A stretch of DNA of 64,000 bases, from the NCBI RefSeq assembly GCF_900215655.1, contig NZ_OBEN01000004.1, forward strand, positions 1 to 64,000. The letters run 5' to 3'. Source of the DNA: Hydrogenobacter hydrogenophilus. GTDB lineage: Bacteria; Aquificota; Aquificia; Aquificales; Aquificaceae. Position numbers and translations under genes: made by a program. The notes below the pieces were generated by a model that was not told the DNA's origin, did not search any database, and saw only the letters and a list, made by a program, of their open reading frames with translations. Shown here piece by piece: positions 57,415-64,000 of this stretch (position 1 is its first letter; each line of letters begins with the position of its first letter).

Positions 57415-58758
57415 ATGAAAGGTGCGCTTTTGGTTATTGACGATGAAAAGAATATAAGAGAAACTCTTGCAAAACTTCTTGAGGAAGAAGGCTACTATGT
57501 AAAGACCGCGGAAAGCATAGAAAGTAGCAAAAAGCTTATACAGTCCGAATACTTTCACGCTGTTTTGCTTGATATATGGCTACCAGATGGTGATGGTCTA
57601 TCCCTTTTGAGCTACATTAAAACTTATCTTCCAGATACAAGCGTTATCATCATAACAGGCCATGGAAAAGTAGAACACGCTGTTAAAGCCATAAAGGAAG
57701 GTGCTTATGACTTTCTTGAAAAGCCCTTCTCTATGGAAAGGTTGTTCTTAACGGTAGATAGAGCGGTTCAGGAGGTCTTGAGGAAAAGAGCAACAAAGAG
57801 TGAAGAAGACGAGCTTATAGGTTCTTCAAAACCCATGATGGAGCTTAAGCAGATTATAGAAAAGATAGCCAAGACAAACATAAACGTGCTTCTAATAGGT
57901 GAGAGCGGAACAGGTAAGGAGCTGGTGGCAAGAAAGATACACGAACTTTCTGAAAGAAGTCAAGCACCTTTCGTAGACATAAACTGCGCTTCGCTACCGG
58001 AAGATCTTATAGAGGCAGAGCTTTTTGGATACGAAAAGGGTGCCTTTACTTCCGCATTTGCAAGAAAACAGGGAAAGTTGGAACTTGCACATGGTGGGAC
58101 TCTCTTTCTTGACGAAATAGGAGATATGAGCCTAAAAGCTCAGGCTAAACTCCTCAGAGTGCTTGAGACTAAAAAGTTCACAAGGTTAGGGGGAACGCAA
58201 ACCGTATATTCTGAGTTTAGACTCATCTGTGCTTCTAACAAAGATCTGCGCAAAGAAATAAAAAAGGGAAACTTTAGGGAAGACCTTTACTACAGAATAT
58301 CTGCCTTTATTATAAGCTTACCACCTCTTAGGGAAAGAGGTGAGGATATAATTTTGCTTGCGGAACACTTTTTAGATAAGTTTTCCAAAGAGTATAAGAA
58401 ACCTAAAAAACACCTAACGGAGGAGGCAAAAGCATTACTGATGGCATACCCATGGAAGGGAAATGTACGGGAACTTAAAAACTTTATAGAAAGACTCGTG
58501 ATCCTTCACACGGGTGAGGAGATAAAGGCGCAGGATATAAAAAACTTACTTGGCTTTTTGCCTGCAGAGAATTACGATGCGCTTTTTGAACAAAAAGACC
58601 TAAAGACTGCTAAGCAGGAATTTGAAAAGTTATTTCTGAAGAGAAAACTCAAAGAATACAACTACGATTTGAAGAAAGTTTCACAAGTAATAAACCTTGA
58701 TCTTTCTAATCTATACAGAAAAATAAAACAGTACAACATACAGATAGAAGGGGGCTAA
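57415..58758 (+). CDS. NtrC-family sigma-54-dependent response regulator
   Basis: The 447-residue regulator has a receiver domain (phospho-Asp in [13 protein letters not shown]), an AAA+ domain (Walker [18 protein letters not shown]; Walker [12 protein letters not shown]; arginine finger FREDLYYRI) and a C-terminal Fis-type helix-turn-helix ([20 protein letters not shown]). The sigma-54 contact motif reads GAFTSA (209-214), not GAFTGA. No histidine kinase adjoins it. TATTTT lies seven bases before the ATG, with no Shine-Dalgarno site. NtrX-like regulators have a similar layout. Confidence 0.87.
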   Translation: MKGALLVIDDEKNIRETLAKLLEEEGYYVKTAESIESSKKLIQSEYFHAVLLDIWLPDGDGLSLLSYIKTYLPDTSVIIITGHGKVEHAVKAIKEGAYDFLEKPFSMERLFLTVDRAVQEVLRKRATKSEEDELIGSSKPMMELKQIIEKIAKTNINVLLIGESGTGKELVARKIHELSERSQAPFVDINCASLPEDLIEAELFGYEKGAFTSAFARKQGKLELAHGGTLFLDEIGDMSLKAQAKLLRVLETKKFTRLGGTQTVYSEFRLICASNKDLRKEIKKGNFREDLYYRISAFIISLPPLRERGEDIILLAEHFLDKFSKEYKKPKKHLTEEAKALLMAYPWKGNVRELKNFIERLVILHTGEEIKAQDIKNLLGFLPAENYDALFEQKDLKTAKQEFEKLFLKRKLKEYNYDLKKVSQVINLDLSNLYRKIKQYNIQIEGG

Positions 58759-58765
58759 AGCCCCC
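58750..58765. terminator. GC-rich hairpin between convergent genes
   Basis: GGGGGC-TAAA-GCCCCC includes the stop codon of the regulator gene. No T run follows on either strand, so termination would be weak or need another factor. Confidence 0.35.
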
Positions 58766-58774
58766 ACAAAAGGT

Positions 58775-58999
58775 TCACTTCTTCTGCTCTTCCTTCTTTT
58801 CCTCTTTCTTCTCTTCCTTCTTCTCCTCCTTCTTCATGTGCTTCTTCATGTGCTTCTTATGAGCTTTTTTGTGAGCTTTTTCCTCCTTCTGGGCTGCAGG
58901 CTTCTCTTCCTTCTTCTCGCCTGCGGGAGCTTGAGCTTCTGCAGCTACAGCTGCACCTGCAAAGGCTACTGTAAGTAGTGCTGCTAAGAACTTCTTCAT
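58775..58999 (-). CDS. Small exported Lys/Glu/His-rich protein
   Basis: The 74-residue product has a clear Sec signal (MKKFLAALLTVAFAGAAVAA), leaving about 54 residues of low-complexity sequence: KAHKKAHKKHMKKHMKK followed by repeats of EEKK. It should be unstructured or a charged helix in the periplasm. The His/Met pattern could bind metal ions, which is speculation. AAGGAGGT and TATACT upstream indicate that it is expressed by itself. Similar peptides occur in Aquificales, but I know no function. Confidence 0.65.
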   Translation of the reverse strand: MKKFLAALLTVAFAGAAVAAEAQAPAGEKKEEKPAAQKEEKAHKKAHKKHMKKHMKKEEKKEEKKEEKKEEQKK

Positions 59000-59066
59000 G
59001 GCTTACCTCCTTAAAAGTATTGATAAGTATAATTCTATATGGGTTAAGATGAAAAATTGATGAAAC

Positions 59067-59921
59067 TTACAGTAGGGGTTTTATCGTCAAAAGGAAAAAC
59101 TGGTAAAACACGGAGAGCACACCTACAGAATAGTAAAGCCTTGTGGAACGGTCTGTCTTCTTTGATATTAAAAAACCTAAGGTAATAAGCATAGGCGAAA
59201 GTAGAGAGTTCAGTAAATTAAGCTTTTGGTCCCTTTTGAGCTTTTCTTTGTTTCTTTCTAAGCTTACAAACTTTCCAAGACTCAGTCGGTATTCCCAAAA
59301 GGATGTTAGATAGAACTTATTATTTTCTTCTGACAGTAAGCTTCCTTCAGTGAATATTAGGGTGTCTTTTTCTATATGGGCGCTCTTTGCCACTACTAAA
59401 ATACGCTCTTTTTTAAAAAATACATTACTAAGGTAATTGCCAGTGCGTCCATCTGTATAGAGAGTCATATCTCCTACCGTGGAAAATGTCTTTTCGGGTA
59501 TAGAATAAACCATGTTCAAGTAATATTTGTAAGTTAAATAATTTCTCATGAAAGATATGTCTTCCTCGTGGAGTATAAAGGATGTAAATACTAAGAATAA
59601 AAAGATAGGTGCGCACCTTATAAGTGTCTGCAAGTAGGCAAAGTAGGGAGATATACCAAAGGATTCTATAACATTTAGCTTTTCTGTATCCTTCAATTCA
59701 AAAAAAACAACAGAAGAAGATACGAAAAGTGAAGTTGGCAGAAAATAAAAGAGAGAATAGAATATCCAAAGGACTAAAAAGGGTAAGGTCTCTCGCAGAG
59801 GAAGGGATAAAACTATGTTGTCTATCCTAAAAAACTGAAAGAGTATAAAAGCTAAAGATAGAACAAAGCTGATAATAATGGACATTTTTATTAATTTCCA
59901 ACTTAAAAAACTCCACAGCAT
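59067..59921 (-). CDS. LptF/LptG-family permease (YjgP/YjgQ)
   Basis: The 284-residue membrane protein has three N-terminal helices, a periplasmic domain (residues about 125-215) and three C-terminal helices, as in LptF and LptG, the permeases that extract lipopolysaccharide from the inner membrane. The N-terminal pattern (FLSWKLIKMSIIISFVLSLA, LPTSLFVSSSVVFFELKDTE) fits. It is shorter than usual (about 350). It shares one base with the stop of the TPR gene upstream. LptB is not in the window. Confidence 0.7.
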   Translation of the reverse strand: MLWSFLSWKLIKMSIIISFVLSLAFILFQFFRIDNIVLSLPLRETLPFLVLWIFYSLFYFLPTSLFVSSSVVFFELKDTEKLNVIESFGISPYFAYLQTLIRCAPIFLFLVFTSFILHEEDISFMRNYLTYKYYLNMVYSIPEKTFSTVGDMTLYTDGRTGNYLSNVFFKKERILVVAKSAHIEKDTLIFTEGSLLSEENNKFYLTSFWEYRLSLGKFVSLERNKEKLKRDQKLNLLNSLLSPMLITLGFLISKKTDRSTRLYYSVGVLSVFYQFFLLTIKPLL

Positions 59922-61561
59922 CAGTATTGATTAAGCTTTTCTTTGAGCCTGTTCTCTTGTCCTGGTTCTCCTCTTTTCCCTGCTTTTAGAAGTTCCAATG
60001 CCTTTTCGTAGTATTTTTTAGCCTCTTGCTTCTTTCCGAGTTTTACAAGCACATCTCCAATATGTTCGTTAATGACTGGGTCTCCTTTTTCCTTCTCATA
60101 AGCCTTTTTTAGCCATTCGTAAGCGCTCTTGTAATCTCCTTCATAATATAGAACCCAAGCATAACTGTCCATATAGGCAGGATTTTCTTTATCCTTTGAT
60201 AAGGCTTCAAGTATGAGTTTTTTTGCATCCTCTAAGCGTGCAGGTCCGTACCAAAGAAGGAGAGAGTATCCCAAATGATTTAAAAGCTCTGGATCACCAG
60301 GGTTTAGCTCAAGAGCTTTTTTGAGGTCTGCTTCTGCGCTTATTGGCTGTCCTAACTTGTCATACACTATGGCTCTTAAAAAATATCCCCTGTAGTCCAT
60401 AGGATTTGTGCTTATGGCGAGGTTTATGTAAGTTATGGCATCTTGAGGCTTTCCCTCTTCGTTAAGAAGACTTCCCATAAGAAGGTTAAGCTGGTAGTTT
60501 TTAGGCTCTAAGGAAAGACCTTTTTGGAGTAAATGGCGTGCTTTTTCGTAGTCTCTGCTATCTATGTACATGCCTGCGAGTCTTTCTATAACCTTCGTGT
60601 TGGTGGGATCTTTTTTGTATATATCTTCGTATATTTTGCGTGCGCTGTCCGTTTTCTTCCCCATTTCTAAAAGTAAAGCGTAGGTGTAGGCTACATCAAG
60701 ACGATCAGGGTACTTAGAGTAAAGCTGGCTAAGAATTTTTTCTGCTTGGTCTTGTTTTCCACTTCTTATAAGTACCAAAGCGTATTGATAGGTGTAATTT
60801 TCTTCAGGGTAAAGTTGGGCGAGTTTTTCGTATACTTCCTGTGCATCTTCAAGCCTGTTGGTGAGTACATAAAGCTGGGCAAGCCTTTCAAGAGCGGACT
60901 TGTTGTTTGGCGAGCTTTTTAGCACATCCTTGTAGAGCTGTTCCGCTTTAGTATATTCTCCACCTTCTTCGTAAATCTTACCTAAGGTGATAAATCCGGC
61001 TTCAAATGTAGCGTTTATCTTAAGGGACCTTTCTAAGTACTGTATGGCAAGCTTTTTATCACCTTCGGAGAGATATATTCTTGCAAGCATGTAATAGGGT
61101 AGTGGATTGTCAGGGCTTTCCTTTGCGAGCTTTTCTATAATAGACTTGGCTTTTTCCCTTTCACCCTTTTTTAGGTATTCGTCTGCCAGAAAGAGCATGA
61201 TCTCTTTGGAATTTGGGATCAGCGTGTGGCCTTCCTCAAGTACGGATAGGGCTTTACTTGGCTCGTTCATCAAGGAATAAACACTGTAAAGAGTCAGGTA
61301 AGACTCCTGATGCTTAGGATACATTGCTTTCATTCTCTTTGCAAGTTCAAGAGCTCTATCTTTTCTCTTCAAAACTAGCTCAAGCCTAACTGTGTCTACA
61401 AAGAGACTTGGCGTGGGTGCTTTCTCTAAAGCTCTCCTGCAATAAAATTCTGCTTTTTGTGGTTTTTCCTGCTGATAGTATCTGCAGAAAAAGTAATCTG
61501 TGTAAGGATTGTAGGCAAAAGAAGGTAAAGATATAAAAACCAATAAAAGCAGGTATATCAT
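59921..61561 (-). CDS. Exported tetratricopeptide repeat protein
   Basis: The 546-residue protein starts with a signal peptide (MIYLLLLVFISLPSFA) and is then made of about 13-14 TPR units, for example EAGFITLGKIYEEGGEYTKA and MDSYAWVLYYEGDYKSAYEW. TPR arrays serve as protein-binding scaffolds; its place between usp and the LptF/G-like gene gives little more. Outer-membrane assembly or exopolysaccharide secretion would be usual contexts. It overlaps usp by ATGA. Confidence 0.78.
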   Translation of the reverse strand: MIYLLLLVFISLPSFAYNPYTDYFFCRYYQQEKPQKAEFYCRRALEKAPTPSLFVDTVRLELVLKRKDRALELAKRMKAMYPKHQESYLTLYSVYSLMNEPSKALSVLEEGHTLIPNSKEIMLFLADEYLKKGEREKAKSIIEKLAKESPDNPLPYYMLARIYLSEGDKKLAIQYLERSLKINATFEAGFITLGKIYEEGGEYTKAEQLYKDVLKSSPNNKSALERLAQLYVLTNRLEDAQEVYEKLAQLYPEENYTYQYALVLIRSGKQDQAEKILSQLYSKYPDRLDVAYTYALLLEMGKKTDSARKIYEDIYKKDPTNTKVIERLAGMYIDSRDYEKARHLLQKGLSLEPKNYQLNLLMGSLLNEEGKPQDAITYINLAISTNPMDYRGYFLRAIVYDKLGQPISAEADLKKALELNPGDPELLNHLGYSLLLWYGPARLEDAKKLILEALSKDKENPAYMDSYAWVLYYEGDYKSAYEWLKKAYEKEKGDPVINEHIGDVLVKLGKKQEAKKYYEKALELLKAGKRGEPGQENRLKEKLNQY

Positions 61562-62439
61562 TGAACACTCCTGTGTATAAGTACTGGCAGTTCTGCTTTC
61601 TTAAGGACTTCTGAAGATGTACTTCCAAGAAGTACCCTCTGAAGTGTAGAAAGTCCTCTGTTTCCCATGACTATTAGATCTACATCTGTGTTATTTTTCA
61701 GATATTCCAGCACTGCATCCGCAGGATTTTTCCCTTCTATAACTTTCACTTGAGTAGTAAATCCTTCCGCCCGAGCCTTTTCTTTGAGACTTTCCAAGTA
61801 TTTTATCTTTTCTTCTCTGTAGCGCTCACTTATGACATCCTTTATGTTAGCTACTACAGGTAATTCTATGGTCTCTTCCACATGAAGAATAGTTGTCTGA
61901 GGGTTGAAAGGCTTAAGGAGTTTAATAGCAAACTCAAAGGCGAGGTCTGCGTATTTGGACAAATCATGCGCTATGACCACTTTTTTGAAGTTTTCTACCT
62001 CTCTGCCTTTGAGTACAAGTAGGGGTTTCTTTGTGTACCTTGCTACCTTTTCTGCGGTAGAACCTACGAGTATTTTTTCTATCAGGCTTTTTCTGTGGCT
62101 AGCCATTATAATAAGGTCAAAAGACTGCTCCTTTTCAAGTATGAGCTCCGCAGGGTCACCCATATCAATCATTAGTTCTACAGGTATGGGTTTTAAAAAA
62201 TCTGCAAGTCCAGAGAGCCGTTCTTTTGCTTCCTCTTCCTTCCTCTTTTCAAGGTCAGAAAGAAGTTCAAGGTCTATAACGCTCATTCCAAAGCTTTCTG
62301 GATATGGAAGATAAAGTACTGGCGATACCACATGAAGGAGAGCCACTTTTGCAGAATGAGCTTGAGCTAATATTTTTACTAACCTAAGGAGAGGATTAGT
62401 TATCTCTGTAAAGTCAACCGGCACTAAAAACTTCATCAT
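61558..62439 (-). CDS. Universal stress protein with two UspA domains
   Basis: The 293-residue protein has two UspA domains in tandem (residues about 1-145 and 150-293). Each has the ATP-binding form: first, LIIMASHRKSLIEKILVGST; second, DLIVMGNRGLSTLQRVLLGS followed by SEVLKKAELPVLIHR. The second matches the G-x2-G-x9-G-S/T ATP-binding pattern well; the first is degenerate. Such proteins help survival in stress by unknown means. The gene lies between suhB and the TPR gene with minimal spacing. Confidence 0.83.
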   Translation of the reverse strand: MMKFLVPVDFTEITNPLLRLVKILAQAHSAKVALLHVVSPVLYLPYPESFGMSVIDLELLSDLEKRKEEEAKERLSGLADFLKPIPVELMIDMGDPAELILEKEQSFDLIIMASHRKSLIEKILVGSTAEKVARYTKKPLLVLKGREVENFKKVVIAHDLSKYADLAFEFAIKLLKPFNPQTTILHVEETIELPVVANIKDVISERYREEKIKYLESLKEKARAEGFTTQVKVIEGKNPADAVLEYLKNNTDVDLIVMGNRGLSTLQRVLLGSTSSEVLKKAELPVLIHRSVQ

Positions 62440-62440
62440 G

Positions 62441-63229
62441 TTATAAACCCTCTAAGTTAGATTTTACAGTATTTTCTATGTACGGAAAAGCAGTGGGTGT
62501 ACCAGCTATCACATCCGTTCCTTTGGTCAAGTCTTTTGTAAGATGTACCTTTCCACCTGCCTCTTGCAGTATCAGTATGCCTGCACACACATCCCAAGGA
62601 TTTAGTTCAAACTCTATAAGGCCATCAAATATACCTTCTGCTGTAAAACAAAGGTCTATTGCTGCAGCACCTGGCCTTCTCATAGCTCCCACTTTCTCAA
62701 AAAGTTCCTTAAATATATTCCAGTATATGTCAAGGTTTCTTTTTGCTCTTGAGGGAAAACCGTAAGCGATAAAAAAACTTTTTACCTGCACTCTTTTGCT
62801 AACCTCTATACTTTTGCCGTTTTTGTAAGCACCGCCACCCTTGTAAGCCCAATAAAGAGTGTCATATAAAGGCATGTATACCGCACCCACTATAGGTTCT
62901 TTCCGATAAGTAAGTCCCACGGATACACCAAAGATGGGAAAACCCGCTATGTAATTTTTCGTACCATCAAGAGGGTCTATGTACCAGACATAGTCGCTGT
63001 TATCTGTACCTCCTTCTTCTTCTCCCACTACATCGTGGTCTGGAAAGTTTATCTTTATATATTTTCTTATTCTTTCCTCAGAGCTTTTATCCACAAAGCT
63101 TACCACATCTTTTTCTGACTTTTCTTGGACATCTTTTTGGGTAAGCTTTCCAAAGTGTTCTTTAAGGATAAGTCCACCTATTAACGCTGATTCTTTGGCA
63201 ACCTTTAAGAAAGACTCCACTTTATCCAT
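62441..63229 (-). CDS. Inositol-1-monophosphatase family protein (SuhB-like)
   Basis: The 262-residue Mg-dependent phosphatase shows the family motifs VGEEEGGTDN (metal Glu), WYIDPLDGTKNYIAGFP (metal Asp pair) and ELNPWDVCAGILILQEAGG (Asp of the third site). Substrates in this family include inositol phosphate, fructose-1,6-bisphosphate and NADP; the sequence alone does not decide. In thermophiles it may act as fructose-1,6-bisphosphatase. It follows purN by 38 bases. Confidence 0.83.
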   Translation of the reverse strand: MDKVESFLKVAKESALIGGLILKEHFGKLTQKDVQEKSEKDVVSFVDKSSEERIRKYIKINFPDHDVVGEEEGGTDNSDYVWYIDPLDGTKNYIAGFPIFGVSVGLTYRKEPIVGAVYMPLYDTLYWAYKGGGAYKNGKSIEVSKRVQVKSFFIAYGFPSRAKRNLDIYWNIFKELFEKVGAMRRPGAAAIDLCFTAEGIFDGLIEFELNPWDVCAGILILQEAGGKVHLTKDLTKGTDVIAGTPTAFPYIENTVKSNLEGL

Positions 63230-63267
63230 AAGAGTTTAAAGAAAGTATATCACATATCCTATTAAAG

Positions 63268-63909
63268 CTAAAACACTTCAAGCTGTGGATTTGCAGGAAG
63301 AGTTCCGTAGTTTGCACCATGGACTACTACTTTCCTTCCCATCACCTTTACCCTTCCCTCAGATATCCACCTTACCGCCTGAGGTAGCAATCTATGCTCG
63401 TAAGAAAGTATGCGCTCTGATAGTGTCTCTTCTGTATCATCAGGAAGCACGGGCACGCAAGCCTGAACTATAACAGGACCGCTGTCCAACTCTTCTGTAA
63501 CAAAGTGAACGGTACAGCCTGTTATTCTAGAACCGTACTCAAGAGCCTGCCTCTGAGCGGACTTTCCCAAAAAAGCTGGTGTAAGGGAGGGATGGATATT
63601 TATTATTTTCATAGGGAAGGCTTTTATAAAGTGTTCAGACAGAATGCGCATAAAACCTGCTAATACCACAAGGTCTACACCACTTAAAGCTTTTATTATC
63701 TCCTCTTCAAAGGCTTCCTGCGTTGAAAAGTCTTTTCTCTTTATCACTAAGTACGGTATTTTGTGCCTTTTACACCTCTCTAAAGCGTAAGCTTTTTCCC
63801 TGTCGGATATAACTATGTCAATACTGCAAGGTAGTTTTCCTGATTCTATGCCATCTATAAGAGCCTGAAGATTGGAACCTCTGCCAGAAACAAGTACACC
63901 CAGTTTCAT
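63268..63909 (-). CDS. purN: Phosphoribosylglycinamide formyltransferase
   Basis: PurN adds the formyl group from 10-formyl-THF to GAR in purine synthesis. The 213-residue protein has [19 protein letters not shown], the catalytic Asn/His/Asp set ([36 protein letters not shown]) and a normal C-terminus. ATG at 63909 fits the family start better than TTG at 63915. There is no Shine-Dalgarno site; the predicted transcription start is only a few bases upstream. First gene of the run purN-suhB-usp-TPR-lptF/G. Confidence 0.9.
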   Translation of the reverse strand: MKLGVLVSGRGSNLQALIDGIESGKLPCSIDIVISDREKAYALERCKRHKIPYLVIKRKDFSTQEAFEEEIIKALSGVDLVVLAGFMRILSEHFIKAFPMKIINIHPSLTPAFLGKSAQRQALEYGSRITGCTVHFVTEELDSGPVIVQACVPVLPDDTEETLSERILSYEHRLLPQAVRWISEGRVKVMGRKVVVHGANYGTLPANPQLEVF

Positions 63910-63921
63910 AAGCAAGCAATA

Positions 63922-63951
63922 AATCTAACGCAAATGTCTTGAGTTTGTCAA
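63922..63951 (-). promoter_or_regulatory. Promoter of the purN run
   Basis: On the minus strand TTGACA (63946-63951) and TAGATT (63922-63927) are 18 bp apart. The start point would fall near 63915, leaving a leader of about six bases. Confidence 0.6.
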
Positions 63952-63977
63952 GATACACCTTGTCAGAAGTAGGCAAA

Positions 63978-64000
63978 TAAGGAGGTTATAATAAAGAGAG
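63978..64000 (+). promoter_or_regulatory. Ribosome-binding-site-like sequence at the window edge
   Basis: AAGGAGGT near 63980 and a TATAAT just after it appear at the very end, with no start codon before the window stops. A plus-strand gene may begin right outside. Confidence 0.25.

Overview
The window reads as a piece of a chromosome from the bacterial family Aquificaceae (Hydrogenobacter/Thermocrinis-like: thermophilic, hydrogen- or sulfur-oxidising, autotrophic). Reasons seen in the sequence: a five-subunit 2-oxoacid:ferredoxin oxidoreductase of the type known from Hydrogenobacter (the reverse TCA cycle enzyme set), a thioredoxin-like [2Fe-2S] ferredoxin almost identical in design to the Aquifex aeolicus protein, a ba3-type oxidase, futalosine-pathway quinone genes (mqnA, mqnC), Ile codons dominated by ATA and Arg by AGA/AGG, and very tight packing with many 4-base overlaps. 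The genus is inference.

Layout. 1-3.9 kb: por-type operon (delta, epsilon-like, alpha, beta, gamma) closed by a terminator. 3.9-8.7 kb: hemerythrin, phosphoribosyltransferase, DUF2103, coaX, thrB, an NlpC/P60 hydrolase and apbE. 8.7-12 kb: ba3 oxidase operon with a 38-residue subunit IIa gene, subunits II and I, and a Sco chaperone. 12-17.9 kb: tRNA-Asp, trpD, mqnA, glycine-zipper lipoprotein, hpf, ilvE, an M28-like peptidase, lolA, GNAT. 17.9-19.8 kb: a single-chain fusion of a phospholipase-D-type nuclease domain and a HerA-type ATPase. 20.2-26.3 kb: periplasmic type II DMSO-reductase-family complex (Nar/Nxr-like alpha, beta, heme-b gamma, chaperone). 26.3-36 kb, minus strand: one long collinear run rpoD > PilM/PilN-like > mqnC > bioH > bioC > htrA > second sigma-70 > truB > lnt. 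36-39 kb: three-gene ABC exporter. 39-43.7 kb: 2-hydroxyacid dehydrogenase, fabG, topA, ADP-ribosylglycohydrolase, hfq. 43.7-47.8 kb: ferredoxin, ABC-2 permease, leuA, DUF1232 protein, DppB-like permease. 47.9-53.3 kb: heavy-metal-type RND efflux operon. 53.4-56.6 kb: tyrosine recombinase, trmD, an NfnA/SudB-like flavoprotein subunit, and a seven-repeat CRISPR array with its leader. 56.6-64 kb: lytic transglycosylase, NtrC-type regulator, a Lys/Glu/His-rich exported peptide, and the minus-strand run purN > suhB > usp > TPR protein > LptF/G-like permease.

Together the genes cover carbon fixation (por), respiration (ba3 oxidase, Nar/Nxr-like complex, menaquinone synthesis, cofactor transfer by ApbE), envelope building and quality control (lolA, LolDE/MacB-like exporter, lnt, htrA, LptF/G-like), amino-acid and cofactor synthesis, and information processing (two sigma factors, hfq, topA, truB, trmD).

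The most unusual points are the PLD-HerA fusion; a CRISPR array without cas genes whose putative leader promoter overlaps a perfect 16-bp palindrome; a dehydrogenase gene flanked by a direct repeat of the fabG start; a widespread pattern of TATAAT-like boxes 7-10 bases before the start codon, which suggests leaderless mRNAs; and a 376-base gene-free stretch in front of the Nar/Nxr-like operon that may hold a decayed gene. All calls are from reading the sequence; no database search was possible.
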